NCBI RefSeq assembly: GCF_003086295.3
Contig: NC_092053.1
Coordinates: 87,109,671-87,173,670, forward strand
Direction of reading: 5' to 3'
Source: Arachis hypogaea
Lineage: Eukaryota; Streptophyta; Magnoliopsida; Fabales; Fabaceae
Length of the DNA: 64,000 nt
Below are positions 46,360-57,427 of this stretch, one piece after another (the first letter of the stretch is position 1; every line of letters begins with the position of its first letter). The position numbers and the translations under genes were made by a program. The notes under the pieces were generated by a model. It was not told the DNA's origin, made no database searches, and saw only the letters and a program-made list of their open reading frames with translations.

Positions 46360-48062
46360 TAGCATCGAGGACGATGTTCAATCCTAAAGTGTGGGGAGGT
46401 CACCATTCGTGACCGGTGTTTGCACTTATGTGGTGAACTTTCATACTTTTATTTCTATTCGCTGCTACTCTATTTTGTTTTATTTCGCACTTTACGTTTT
46501 AGATCATTTTGGGAATGCTGTACATATTTATGCTTTTGTAGATACTCTTATTTTGGTTGTTGCATACTTTAAGTATATATATATATATTTTGCATCTCAG
46601 TTGTTGATTGTGATTAGAAAATTAATAGATTGCTGAAAATCTAGTTAACCCTTCTTATAGACGAAACATTTTTGATTGAAAAAGGGGTAAACTAGGAGAA
46701 TTTTTCTAAATCACAATTTTACATTAGAATAAGCTCAATCAATATGATGGAAATTTCCAAGAAAATCATTTTTGGGCACCACCCCAATTGGTTAAAATTT
46801 TTTTTAGAACTTGCTTGAAATATATACTTTGTGGATCATGTTTTGAGCTAAGAACACAAGCATGTGAGATTTGAGCCTAATTGTGTGGTTACACATACAT
46901 AACCACTTATTTTCATTCTTGTGTGCATTATTCTCTTCCTATGATTGCAATCCTTGATTTGTTTGATTCTTTATGTCCATTATTTGTGTATACATGCATT
47001 TATATGATTGAGGGCATTGTTCAAATAGCTCACTTACCCAAATAGCCTACCCTTTCATCTTCCATTGTTAGCCAATGTTGAGCCTATGCTTAACCCACTT
47101 ATTCTTAATTATAGCACATTACAAGCCTAAGTGAAAAACAATAAATGTCCCTTGTTTGGATCTTTGATTAGCTTAGGCTAGTGAGAGTGTTCATTATTTG
47201 ATTTTAGGAGAGTTGGGAACATTGGGTAGAGATAAAAGTGTGTTTATATTTTTATTGAAAAATTTTGGGAATTGGGTATATACTCATGTATTAATCAAAT
47301 GTAAAACCATATGCATTGGTACTTGTATATATACTTTATGAAAAAAAAATTTTTTTTTTTGAAATGAGAAAAATAAAAAGAAAAAAATATATATAGAAAA
47401 AGAAAGAAAAAGAATTGCAATAAAAAGGGCACAAAATGCCCCAAGGTTCAAGGTTCAATAATAATCAATGCATATGTGTGGTGTTTAAAATAGAATGCAT
47501 GAGTGTGTTAAAAGTGAAGAATGGGCAGTTAGGTTTGTTTAGAATTGTATAGGTTGTCATAGGTTAGGTGGGAAGTTTATCTTAATCAAAGATTCAAATT
47601 TCTAGCTCACTTGACCATATGCATCCTACCTTGACCCTAGCCCCATTACAACCTATGCGAAAGCCCTCATGATATTTGTATGCATGCATGAAGTAATTGT
47701 TGATTGTTAGATGAAAAACAAATCTTGGAGAGCATGATTAGGGGAGAATTGAGTGAATCAACCCTACACTTGAGTGCCTAGAGCGGATACATATCCGGTG
47801 AGGGTTCGATCGCTCAATTACATGTTTCCACCCTTAATAATCTCCTCTTGTAAGTTTGTGAACTCTTTCAATGATTCAATCCAATTGTGGTTTGCTTGAT
47901 TGCTAATACCTTAGCCCTTGTGCTTACATATGTACTCTTGGAAATTGACTTGTTTTGACTGAGCCATTGCATTCATGTAGATAACTTGCATATAAATAGA
48001 TTGCATTTAGTTAGTAGCTTGCATTGAATAAATGTGATACCCTTTGCTTCTTTCTTGATTTT
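46360..48062 (+). other. 3' non-coding region of element D
   Basis: AT-rich, no supported ORF. Contains a run of A/T homopolymers near 47340-47420. Confidence 0.55.
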
Positions 48063-48099
48063 AGCATGAGGACATGCTTAGTTTAAGTGTGGAGAGATT
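48063..48099 (+). promoter_or_regulatory. Stem-loop and polypurine tract of element D
   Basis: AGCATG-AGGA-CATGCT (48063-48078), then TAGTTTAAGTGTGGAGAGAT and the LTR start at 48100. Same arrangement as in C, with the stem-loop identical. Confidence 0.8.
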
Positions 48100-49664
48100 T
48101 GATAAACCCCGATTTCGTGGTTTATTTTGTGCTTATTTTGGGGGATTTATCCACTTTTTCCCACATTTATTCAATGAAATAGCATGGTTTTGTAATTCTC
48201 CCTTAAATTATGCTTAAATGTAAAAACATGCTTTTTAGGCCTTAAATTGGTGATTTTAATCCACCCTAATTCCATTCGATGCCTTGATGTGTTTGTTAAG
48301 TAATTTCAGGTTCATTAGGCAAGTATTGGATGGAAGAAATGAGGAGAAAAGCATGCAAAGAGGAGAATGCATGAAGAAACAAAGATTTGGAATGCACCAA
48401 TGGACGCGCACGCGTACAAGGCGCGCACGCGCAAAAGTGGTTTCTCACAAGGATGCGCACGCGTACATACCGCTTCCGCGCAGATTGGGAATTTGCCATC
48501 GACGCGCACGTGCACAGGGGGCGCGCGCGCCGATACTCTTACTTGGCCCGCTTAATGGAAAAATGCTGAGGGCGATTTCTGAGCTGGCCAAGCCCAAATC
48601 CAACTTGTTTCTGAGTGTATTTCATGCAGAATTGAAGTCCAAGCAAGGGGGGAGCGATTGTTTGTAGCCTTAGTATCATGTAGTTTAGTTTCTAGAGAGA
48701 GAAGCTCCCTCTTCTCTCTAGAATTAGGTTAGGTTAATCTCTTCTAGATCTAGGTTTAATTACATGTTCTCATCTCATTTCTTTTATGATCTCTTACTTC
48801 TACTCCTTGATTCTCATGATTTGTAGTGTTAATTTTACTTTTATGTTCTCTTTTACATTCATGCACTTATGTTGGATTTGTTACATTTAATGCAATTTTA
48901 ATGTTGATGTCTCTTTAATTGATGTTGATTTGAGTTGTGAATTTACTTTTCTTGCAATTAATAGTGGTAGATTTTAGTATCTTTGCAAGTTATGATGTCA
49001 ATTTTTATTGCACTCTAGGTGTTTGATGAAATGTTTTCTTCAGTTCTTGAGTAGTTTTGTCAACTCTTGGTCTAGGCCAAGGGACTTAAGTGATCTTGAG
49101 TTTTGGATACCATGGAATTGGTAATTTGAGAACCCTGTGTGATCAATTTGAAGCCCATTGATGCTAATCCACTACTAAACCAATTGGTAGGGAGGTTAGG
49201 ACTTATGGGTGGATGTGATTAGGCCTATTTGACATACTTCCAGTCTAGGAGTAAATGTTACGTACTTAAGGCTTCGAGAAGTAGACTTAATGTGTTGGCC
49301 TCTCATAATTGTCAATAATTGGTATTAACTAGGATTGTGATTTTAAGTACCCAATTCTTAGCCAAGAGTTCTTTAATTTGTTTTCTTTGCTTACTCGCTC
49401 AATTTACTTATTTTCTTGCCATCTCATAAACAAAACCCCCTTTTTCCCCTCTATAGCCAATACACATGCACTCCATTGGTTCCTAGGGAGACGACCCGGA
49501 GTCCGAAATACTCCGGTTAATTCTTATTTGGGGATTGTTCTTTGTGACAAAAACCATATTTTAATTTGATGTGAGAGTTGTTTGTTGGTTTGGAGCTATG
49601 CTTACAACGAAATTCTTCTTCTTTATAAGAGAAATTCCTTACCGACGACAATTCTAGACCATCA
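48100..49664 (+). repeat. 3' LTR of element D (1565 bp)
   Basis: Collinear with 38762-40326 without indels. Same ends, TGATAAACCCC and CCATCA; followed by ATAAA. Confidence 0.96.
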
Positions 49665-51510
49665 ATAAATCTTTTAGAAACTTTGTATATTTAGGTACCT
49701 GTTGAATAACATCAAAAAGAGGAACAGTTACCTCAACCTTTTTGTATATCTCTACCATTTTGGGATCAGGTTCTAGCTGTTTCCTAGGCTTCCTTGCAAG
49801 TTGTGAAAATGGAATGGGAGTGGTGTCTTTTGCAGTTTCTACGCCTTTTGGTGCTTCCTCCTGTGGTTGAACTTCTTCTTTTTCATCTATGTCCTGTATG
49901 TCCTCTTCCTCTTCAACATCTTCTATTTCTACTACCTCTTCAGCTGAGGCATGTTCTGGTGGGCTTGGCTCCTCCTGATTCCTCTCTTGCATTGTTGTTT
50001 CGGACCTTAGGGTGATGGCATTAATGCCACCCTTTGGATTGGGTAATGGTTGAGAGGGAATTCCACTGGAGCTCAAAGGCTGGTTATTGGAGTTATTCAT
50101 TGATCCAATCTGTGAGACAAGAGCTTGCAAAGTAGAGTTCAGACCATTTAGTATGTCATCCTTAGCAGATAAAGAAGGATATGTAATTTGAGAGGTCTGC
50201 TGTTGGTTATTCTGTGGTCCTTGGGATTGCCTCAGGTGAGGTGCTCTGTAATGCTGGTTCTGGTTCTGCTGCCTGTTGTTGTTGTTATTCCACCTCTGAT
50301 TTCCCTGATTGTCTCTGCCTCCTCTGTTGTTGTTGTCCCTCTAATTCTGGTTAGAATTGTCCTGCCATCCATGGCTGTAATTGCCACCTTGATTGTACCG
50401 TTGGTTGGGGCGGTCATAGAAGTTATGAGTGGCTACCACGGTGTTGTCTTCCTGCTGGAGCTGTGGACATTTGTCAGTATAATGGCTATAATCAGTACAG
50501 ATTCTGCAAACTCTCTGTGGGACTAACTGTTGGCTTTGCTGTGATGGAGAAGGTTGAGCTTGCTGAACTTGTTGTTGATTCAATTGTATTTGCTTCAGTA
50601 AGTTGGTCATTTCACAGATACTCTGAGTTAGAGCAGCAGTCTCTCTGCTAGAGGATACTTCTGCAATGGCTTTTGAACGGCCTTGTTTCTGCCAGTGATT
50701 CCGAGTAGATTCAGCTAAGTCACTGATCAATTGCCATGCCTTATCAGTGGTCTTGTACTTTTTCATAGACCCATTGCTAGAACTTTCCAATGTGGTCTTA
50801 TCTTGGGGCCTCATGCCCTGTGTGACGTAACCGAGTAACACTATCATGTCAATCATATGGTGGGGGCAAGCTTCCAGAAGATTATTGAAGCGCTCCCAGT
50901 ATTCATAGAGAGTCTCAGATTCGTCCTGAACAATCATGGAAATGTCTTTCCTCAGTTTATCAGTAACTTCAGCTAGAAAGAACTTTTCCAAAAATTCTCT
51001 TCTAAGTGTATCCCAGTTGGATACAGTTGCTGCGGGTTGAGTGTAGTACCACTCTCTTGCCTTTCCCTCAAGAGAAAATGGGAAAGATTTCAACAAAATT
51101 GAAGTTTCATTTGCACCGTCAAGCTTGACAGTAGAACAGGCTGCTTGAAAATCTCTCAGGTGCTTGATAGGCTCTTGAGCAGGTAAGCCATGGAACTTGG
51201 GCATCAAATTGAGCAGTGCGGTCTTTATTTCAAAGTCTGTAGCCACCGCTGGGTGATGTGCTTGAAGCGGTTGCATTGTAAAATCAGGGGCTCCAGCCTC
51301 CTGGATAGTAACTCTCCTAGGTTCTGCCATGTCACCTACACGTAAATCAACCGAATCAGTAGAACGGGGGCTGGTTTCTTCCTCAAATGATGTTTCAGAT
51401 CCGCCCTCAGAGAGGACTAACCGACGCCGAGCTTGCCTTATTCGTGAAATAGTTCTTTCAATCTCAGGATCGAAAACTGGCAAGCTTGGATCAGGAAGTG
51501 ATCGCGTCAT
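49665..51510 (-). pseudogene. Gag of element C with CCHC zinc knuckle
   Basis: From ATG 51510 the frame shows the capsid-like Retrotrans_gag domain (KFHGLPAQEPIKHLRDF near residue 108, FPFSLEGKAREWYY near 150, REFLEKFF near 178, SETLYEYWERFNNL near 208) and a zinc knuckle CRICTDYSHYTDKC (CX2CX4HX4C) near residue 345, the nucleic-acid-binding part. TAG at 50341-50343 interrupts the frame, which continues in phase (Asn/Gln-rich, then acidic) to the insertion point of element D at 49665. The protease resumes at 38756. Confidence 0.92.
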
Positions 51511-51603
51511 CTAGCGAAAGAAACAAGCAGCTCATAGTAGCAAGATAAAATAAAATGCAAATAAATAAATTCAAATTAATAACTTTAGCACTCTATTGCA
51601 ACT

Positions 51604-51620
51604 CCCTGGCAACGACGCCA
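51604..51620 (-). other. Primer-binding site of element C (two changes)
   Basis: Minus strand TGGCGTCGTTGCCAGGG differs from the tRNA-Asp complement at two positions, a C-to-T and a G-to-A transition, the latter at a CpG. Confidence 0.85.
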
Positions 51621-51625
51621 AAAAT

Positions 51626-53068
51626 TGACGCGGCAGAAATTGGCGAATTAAGAATTGTTATGAGATATGCGTTGCAAGTATAGTTCTTAATCAACCAGAA
51701 ATCTGCTTATCAATTTAGAAGGGTTGTCACAAAAATTAAAATTAAAATACTGGGAGTATGAATCCCAGGTCGTCTCCCAACGAGTTGCAGAAAGGTGTGC
51801 TATTTTATTAATAAGATGTTTTCAAAATAGTTTGAGTTGAATAAACAGGAAATTAAATTAGAGAAATTAAATAATTTAAATAGAAGCCTTGACTGGGAGT
51901 AGATTAGTTGGAAGCCTTATTCTTGTTGCAGTACTCTCAAGATTAATTGATAATTGAAGGTTGTTCTGTTTAGTTATCCTTTACTAGGTAAGGGAAGGTC
52001 AAACAAGTTGGAATGCTGTTTTTATTCACAAGTTCCAATCCGTTCAATTGAAAAGGATTGGTGTCAGTGATTAGAGAGCATTCCAACAATAAACCCAATT
52101 ACAATTTTTCTTTTAAGCACCCCAACTCAAGGGTTCCTTTCAATCAACTCCCCATCAAGTTAAGGAACTACTCGCTCATTGTGAATGTAGAACTCATAAC
52201 ATAAGCAAGGGAATTAAATGAAGACATGATAAATAAAACTAAAAGGAATCAATTAAAAATAAAAGTAATTCTTGTATTAATAAATTCTAAAATAATCCAA
52301 TAGTAAAATTGAGTAAATTAAAGGACATGGAAGAGTAAATCCAAGTAAAGAAAACGAACTAGAATGACGAAGTCTTGATGAGGTAATAACTCTTCTCAAT
52401 ATCCCAATGCAAGAGCAATAGAAGTAAAAATCCTAAGAACTATGAATGTGTAGAGAGAAAACCTAGTGGAGAAGTAAAACTAGATCTAAAAACTAAAAAC
52501 TGTGTAGAATGAATGATGTTTTTGGTTTCTGCATGTTCTCTGGCTCTAGTATGCTTTTCCGGGCCGAAAACTGGGTCAAAACAGGGCCTAAAATTGCCCC
52601 CAGCGAATTCTGCAGATTATGCAGATCGCGCACGTCACGCGATCGCGTCATTCATGCGGACGCGTCATTCGGCGTTTTGCTTTGCCACGCGGGAGCGTCA
52701 TCCACGCCTCCGCGTCACTTGTGCTATTCCAATCCGCGCGATCGCGTGAGCCATGCGGCCGGGTCACTTCTCGCTGGTCATCTCTTCAACTTCTTGTGTT
52801 CCTTCCATTTTTGCAAGCTTCCTTTCCAATCTCCAACTCATTCATGCCCTATAAAGCCTGAAACATTTAACACACAGATCACGGCATCGAATGGAATAAA
52901 GGAGAATTAAAATGCGTAATTAAAAGTCTCTAGGGAGCAAGTTTTCAATCATGCAATAATTTTTGGAAGGAAATATAAATGCATGCTAATCATATGAATA
53001 AGTGGGTAAAGATCATGATAAAACCATACAATTAAACACATTATAAACTATAAAATAGTGGTTTATCA
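51626..53068 (-). repeat. 5' LTR of element C (1443 bp)
   Basis: Minus-strand start TGATAAACCACTATTTTATA at 53068, end at 51626 (...GCCGCGTCA). Carries the GCGATCGCG word array at 52620-52770. Confidence 0.93.
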
Positions 53069-53259
53069 CATAGTATTTTCATTTTTTTCATTTATTTTAA
53101 GTTTCATATTATAGTTTTTCCTTTGCTTCTTGAAATTTGTGATCATGTGCAGCACTTAGGACAGAAATAGAGACATGTAGAACCAAAAACAGAACACCCT
53201 AGGGGAAGTCCCCTGCTGGCGTTGAACGCTAGACAAGGAGAAAATTGGGCGTTCAGCGC
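53069..53259 (+). mobile_element. Element A' continuation after insertion of C
   Basis: Begins with the CATAG duplication, then 3' non-coding sequence of the A type. It ends in CTGGCGTTGAACGCTAG and GGGCGTTCAGCGC, the same word vocabulary as in the family A LTR. A family B element is inserted at 53260. Confidence 0.7.
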
Positions 53260-55217
53260 TGGTGGGTGGAAATCGGATTCCATACCAAAACTCACCGGCA
53301 AGTGTACCGGGTCACATCAAGTAGTAATTACTCACATGAGTGAGGTCGATCCCACAAAGATTAATGGGCTGAGCAATTTTAGTTTGGTGATAAGTTTAGT
53401 TAAGCAAATAGTTGATGATTTGAGTGAATTGTGATCAACAGAAGCTAAATTGCATGAAAATAAAAGGGAGAGGGAAATTTGACAGAAAAGTAAAGTGCAG
53501 AAGAGTAAATTGCATGAAACTTTAAGTGCAAGAAAGTAAAAGAGCTGAATCTTTAAGTGCAAGTAATGTAAATGACTGAAGCCTAGATTGTAAGAAATGT
53601 AAATAGTTGAAGCTTAGAGTGCAAGAAATATAAATTGCATTGAATAGTAAAGGGATGTGGGAGCTGGGATTCAGAATTCAACAAGAGAATGTAAAGAGAA
53701 ATTAATCAGAGAAGCAGAAGATGAAATAAAGTGTAGAGAATCTAAACAGAAAGGGAAAATTTGCTTGAAGAACAAAACAGAAAGTAAACTTAGCTCAATT
53801 GTGAAATCTAAAAGAGAAATTGAAGATCTCAGGGGATCAATGAGACTAGAAAGTAGATCTAGATCTCAATTCCTTCCTTGATCAAACAGAAAACAATTTG
53901 CAGAAGAAAGGAAGATGAAAGCAATAAATGAACTTCAGATCCAATTCTTAATTCACTGAATTATGCAGAAGAAGAACAAAGAGGGGTTTCGGATCAAGAA
54001 TTGAAACAGAATTCCTTCAATCTCAATCCAAAATTTAGAAACAGAAAGTAAGAAATGTAGAAGTAAAAACAAAGAGAAAGAGAACTCAGATTTCAAACCC
54101 AATTCCCAAATTCAAAATGAAAACTAAAATTCAGCTAAAATGTAAAAGTGAGCAAAAGGTAAAAGTAAAATTGAAAGAAAAGGTTCTCCCTCTACAAATC
54201 AAACTAACTCCTATTTATACACTTTCTAATTTTGATCTTCAGACTTTGGAGTGGGCTTTTTCATTTGGTGAAGAATTGGATCCAAATTAGTTTTTTAATT
54301 GAGAATTCAACCAAGGCCACCTCCCAAGGAAGCGCTCGGTTAACTCAAATAACGTAGCGCTCAATGGTCTTGTCTCAGGCTTCGAACTAAGCCTCCTTCA
54401 TGGCGCTACGTTGGTGAATTGAACGTAGCACTCCTTTGCCTTTGAGTTGCTCTTCACTTCGAGCCCTGGTGAAGCCATTTTGAACCAATTTCCTTATGCC
54501 AAGCTTAAATTGTATAGCGCTCAGTTGGTGAAAGTAACGTAGCGCTTCATGCTTTGAGTGGGACTCCACTTCGAGCCTTGGTGGCTGCCCCTTTTGCCAA
54601 TTTCTTTATGAAGCATAGCGCTCAGTGAACTAAGTTCATGTAGCGCCCCTCCTTTCATGCGTGGTTCATGGGTTCGATTCCTGGCTCCACCTTTCCTTGA
54701 CATTGCGCCTTGCTTTCTTCAGGAGGAGGCCACAAAAAAGTTAGCAAAGTTAACGGAGCACTACATGATTGTGTGCCTCCTTGTAGGGCTCAGTTAACAT
54801 TCTCAACGTAGCGCCATGCTTTTGCTCCCTTGGTCTTTGCTCTAGCGCTCAATAAATGAACGCTCTGCTCCATTAGTGAACGCTATGCTTGGTTCCTTTG
54901 AGTGCCACGCTTTTATTTCCTTGGGCCACACATGGTTGAGCACACTTTCCTGGTTTCTTTCTTTTCTTTACCTACAAGTAATCATAAACTACCAATCAAA
55001 GCATCACTAAATTCACAAGGTTTATAAATCATTCAAAAACCAACAAATTCTAGCTTAAACCTCATAATTTTATGGAAATTAATTGATGGTTGATTGATTC
55101 AATATAACTATGCAAATACACTCCAAATCAAATTACTTATAATGCAAGAAAGTGCATAAAACCTAATGAAACAAGTGAAAAATGCTTGAAAAGCTAGCAT
55201 AAGATGACTTGTCATCA
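53260..55217 (-). repeat. 3' LTR of the family B element (1958 bp)
   Basis: Related along its length to the solo LTR at 24951-26994. Minus-strand start TGATGACAAGTCATC, with GATGAC-AA-GTCATC a perfect palindrome. 54330-54900 is an array of GTAGCGCTC and AGCGCT words. Confidence 0.9.
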
Positions 55218-55254
55218 CAACACTAAACTTAAACCTTGATTGTCCCCAAGCAAG
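55218..55254 (-). promoter_or_regulatory. Polypurine-tract region and stem-loop of family B
   Basis: Minus strand: CTTGCTT-GGGGAC-AATCAAG (55235-55254, one mismatch in the stem), then GTTTAAGTTTAGTGTTG directly before the LTR. Confidence 0.75.
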
Positions 55255-56475
55255 CACTAAACATAAGAGAAAATGAAATGAAAAAGAGAAGTATACATCC
55301 TTATTTAGCATATAATTGAACTTGATTCATGGGGTTTTATGCAGACAAATACAGCGAACTTATTACTTTGCTGATAAAAAAGAAATGTTTCCTCAAAGGT
55401 TCACTAGAGGTGCTACTATAATGCCTTGCTTTTGATTGATCCCTCTTAGATTTTTCTTTCTTTCCTTTGCTTAGAAAGCTTATTCTTTAATGAAGGCTTG
55501 GTGGTAAATGTTGCAGCAGCCTTTTGGCTCAATTTTGCTCAACATTTCTTCACCACAGACACATGGCTCACAATTTCTTCCTAGGAACATTGATGCCCAG
55601 CATCTCTGTGGATTACTAAATGATTTGTAACTAGGTTGCTCTTGATAATGGAATTTTGGTTGGCAATCCCAGATCAGTTGATCCAAGTGGCCAAGTTTTG
55701 AAATACTCCTCAGAACCTACTTGTCCAAGCATATCCTAGTACAAAAACACCACAGGCATATGTCCTAGGGTCCAAGCTATTGGTGTCTAGCCTTGTTGTT
55801 TGCTTCTTTGCCCATTCTTGGCTTTTCTTTTTTTTTTTTCTTCTTATTTTGCTTCATTTTCAAGGGATATTCACTAATAAAAGGCTTTATAGCAGCAACC
55901 TAACTCACACTTCAAAGAACATTTTATTATGCAGCATTCGTTATTTGAGCTAACCATTAAATCAAACAAGTACCACCACTGAATTCTCATTCTAATTTCT
56001 ACAACATTGGACAATCACTTTCTTATTTCAAACATTTTTCTTTTATTTATGCAGAAGGGACGCAAAACAAAATTTGAGCAAATGAGTGATGACAAGCATA
56101 ATATGCAGGCTAGCATTCTTTAGCAAACATTTACACTTGCACCTAATTGAACACTTCAGCAAGACATATAGGAATCCCCAAGTTAAAACACTTCAAAGCA
56201 ACAAGGATTAAGTGTCAATACAACCTGTTGGGAATATCTCTCAGCTTTTCCTTCTGTCATCATTATTTCTCTCTGTTGTACTTCCTTTGGACAATGATGT
56301 AGACTCCCTCCACAGGTTAAATGTTTTCCTGCATAATCCTTAAAAGTTGCTTGTTTCTCAAGCCCTTAGGCAACTGGTTAGTCTGCAAGATTTTGCTTGT
56401 AAGCTCTTGAACTTATTTTTGGTGGGTGAACACCAAACTTAGTTCTTTGGCAATGTTTCTTATGCAACCAGTCAA

Positions 56476-56531
<56 letters not shown>

Positions 56532-56796
56532 CTTGTGCCTTTGCTGAAGGTCACAAAACTAAAAGTAGAAAACAAACAATGGCTAAATAGTTTCTCTGAT
56601 TGCTTGGAGCTAGCAACTGATTATGCAGAAGGTGAAAATTTGTTTTCAAATGAGATTTTGGTGGAACATCAAACTTAGCATTCTTCATTCTCCCTTGAAT
56701 TATTTTGGTGTGCAACACCAAACTTAGCTCCTTGCAATACAGATAAGACTACTCAACCTTTTTATTGAAACAAGTGGGAAAAGAAAACTACCTCTG
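55255..56796 (-). other. 3' non-coding region of family B with dispersed PPT-like strings and a (CA)n run
   Basis: No supported ORF. CTAAGTTTGGTGTTG-like strings (minus strand) occur at 56429-56442, 56665-56678 and 56713-56727. A (CA)n microsatellite of about 55 bp lies at 56476-56531. Confidence 0.65.
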
Positions 56797-56843
56797 GTTG
56801 GGATGCCTCCCAACAAGCACTCTTTTAATGTCACTAGCTTGAC
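56797..56843 (-). other. Post-ORF double hairpin, family B
   Basis: Minus strand: GTCA-AGCTAG-TGAC (56830-56843), ATTAAAAGAGTGCTT, then GTTGGG-AGGCAT-CCCAAC (56797-56814), 15 bases after the pol stop. Confidence 0.82.
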
Positions 56844-56858
56844 ATCCTTCATTCTTTC

Positions 56859-57282
56859 TCAGCTCAGGTTCTGAACTTCCTTTTCTTTGTCCCATTGGCC
56901 TCCCAAGTAATGCTTTGCCCTGTGACCGTTTACTATGAAATGGCTCTTTGTTGCTTTATCTAGCAATTCAAGGCTTTCATAAGGGAAAACCTTTGTCACC
57001 AAGTAAGGACCAGTCCATTTGGATTTGAGCTTGCCAGGTAAGACTTTAAGCCTAGAGTTGTATAAGAGCACTTGCTGTCCTGGTTTGAACTCCTTCCTTG
57101 AGATCTTCTTGTCATGCCACCTCTTAGTTTTTTCCTTGTATATCTTAGCATTTTTATAAGCTTCTAGCCTAAACTCATCCAACTCATTTAGTTGCAGTAG
57201 CCTCTTCTCCCCTGCTGCTTGAGAATCAAGGTTGAGGAGTTTAGTGGCCCAGAAAGCTTTATGTTCAAGCTCTACAGGGAGG
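56859..57282 (-). pseudogene. Integrase C-terminal end of family B pol, truncated
   Basis: Begins inside HLPVELEHKAFWATKLLN and includes RLEAYKNAKIYKEKTKRWHD, KEFKPGQQVLLYNSRLKVLP and KWTGPYLVTKV, collinear with the C-terminal half of C's integrase. All catalytic residues are missing because the sequence is cut at 57283 by an LTR. Confidence 0.9.
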
Positions 57283-57427
57283 TGATGAGCATATAATTTA
57301 TACACTTTTTGGCATTGTTTTTAGGTAGTTTTTAGTAGGATCTAGCTACTTTTTAGTATATTTTTATTAGTTTTCAAGCAAAATTCACATTTCTAGACTT
57401 TACTATGAGTTTGTGTGTTTTTCTATG
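57283..57427 (+). repeat. Start of a family A LTR, interrupted by element E
   Basis: TGATGAGCATATAATTTATA and the next 125 bp match the start of the LTR at 5985 read on the minus strand. It breaks off at 57428, where TGATGCGGGG begins. Confidence 0.82.

Larger units (their letters stand above)
38762..49664 (+). mobile_element. Element D: complete non-autonomous Ty3/gypsy element nested in C
   Basis: Identical-length LTRs (1565 bp each, 38762-40326 and 48100-49664) flanked by ATAAA duplications. Order: 5' LTR, primer site, an unrecognised ORF, double hairpin, G+C word array, long untranslated stretch, Athila-type ORF after a splice acceptor, stem-loop and polypurine tract, 3' LTR. No gag, protease, RT or integrase can be found. 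I count about 35 differences between its LTRs (about 2.3%), so the insertion is relatively recent and younger than C, whose LTRs differ somewhat more. Confidence 0.96.
29481..53068 (-). mobile_element. Element C: Ty3/gypsy Athila-like retrotransposon with third ORF, split by element D
   Basis: Flanked by perfect 5-bp duplications CATAG (29476-29480 and 53069-53073). Minus-strand order: 5' LTR 51626-53068, primer site 51604-51620, gag, [element D inserted at 38762-49664], protease, RT-RNase H, integrase, double hairpin, G+C word array, Athila-type ORF, stem-loop, polypurine tract, 3' LTR 29481-30973. The LTRs are 1443 and 1493 bp; the difference is one extra word unit. Without D the element is about 12.7 kb. 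The coding frame is kept but broken by several nonsense codons. Confidence 0.95.
53260..57282 (-). mobile_element. Family B Ty3/gypsy element, 3' part
   Basis: Minus-strand order: end of pol (56859-57282), double hairpin, 3' non-coding region, stem-loop, polypurine tract and 3' LTR (53260-55217). The 5' part is cut at 57283, where a family A LTR begins. The left flank is AGCGC; the matching duplication is not in the window. Confidence 0.85.
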
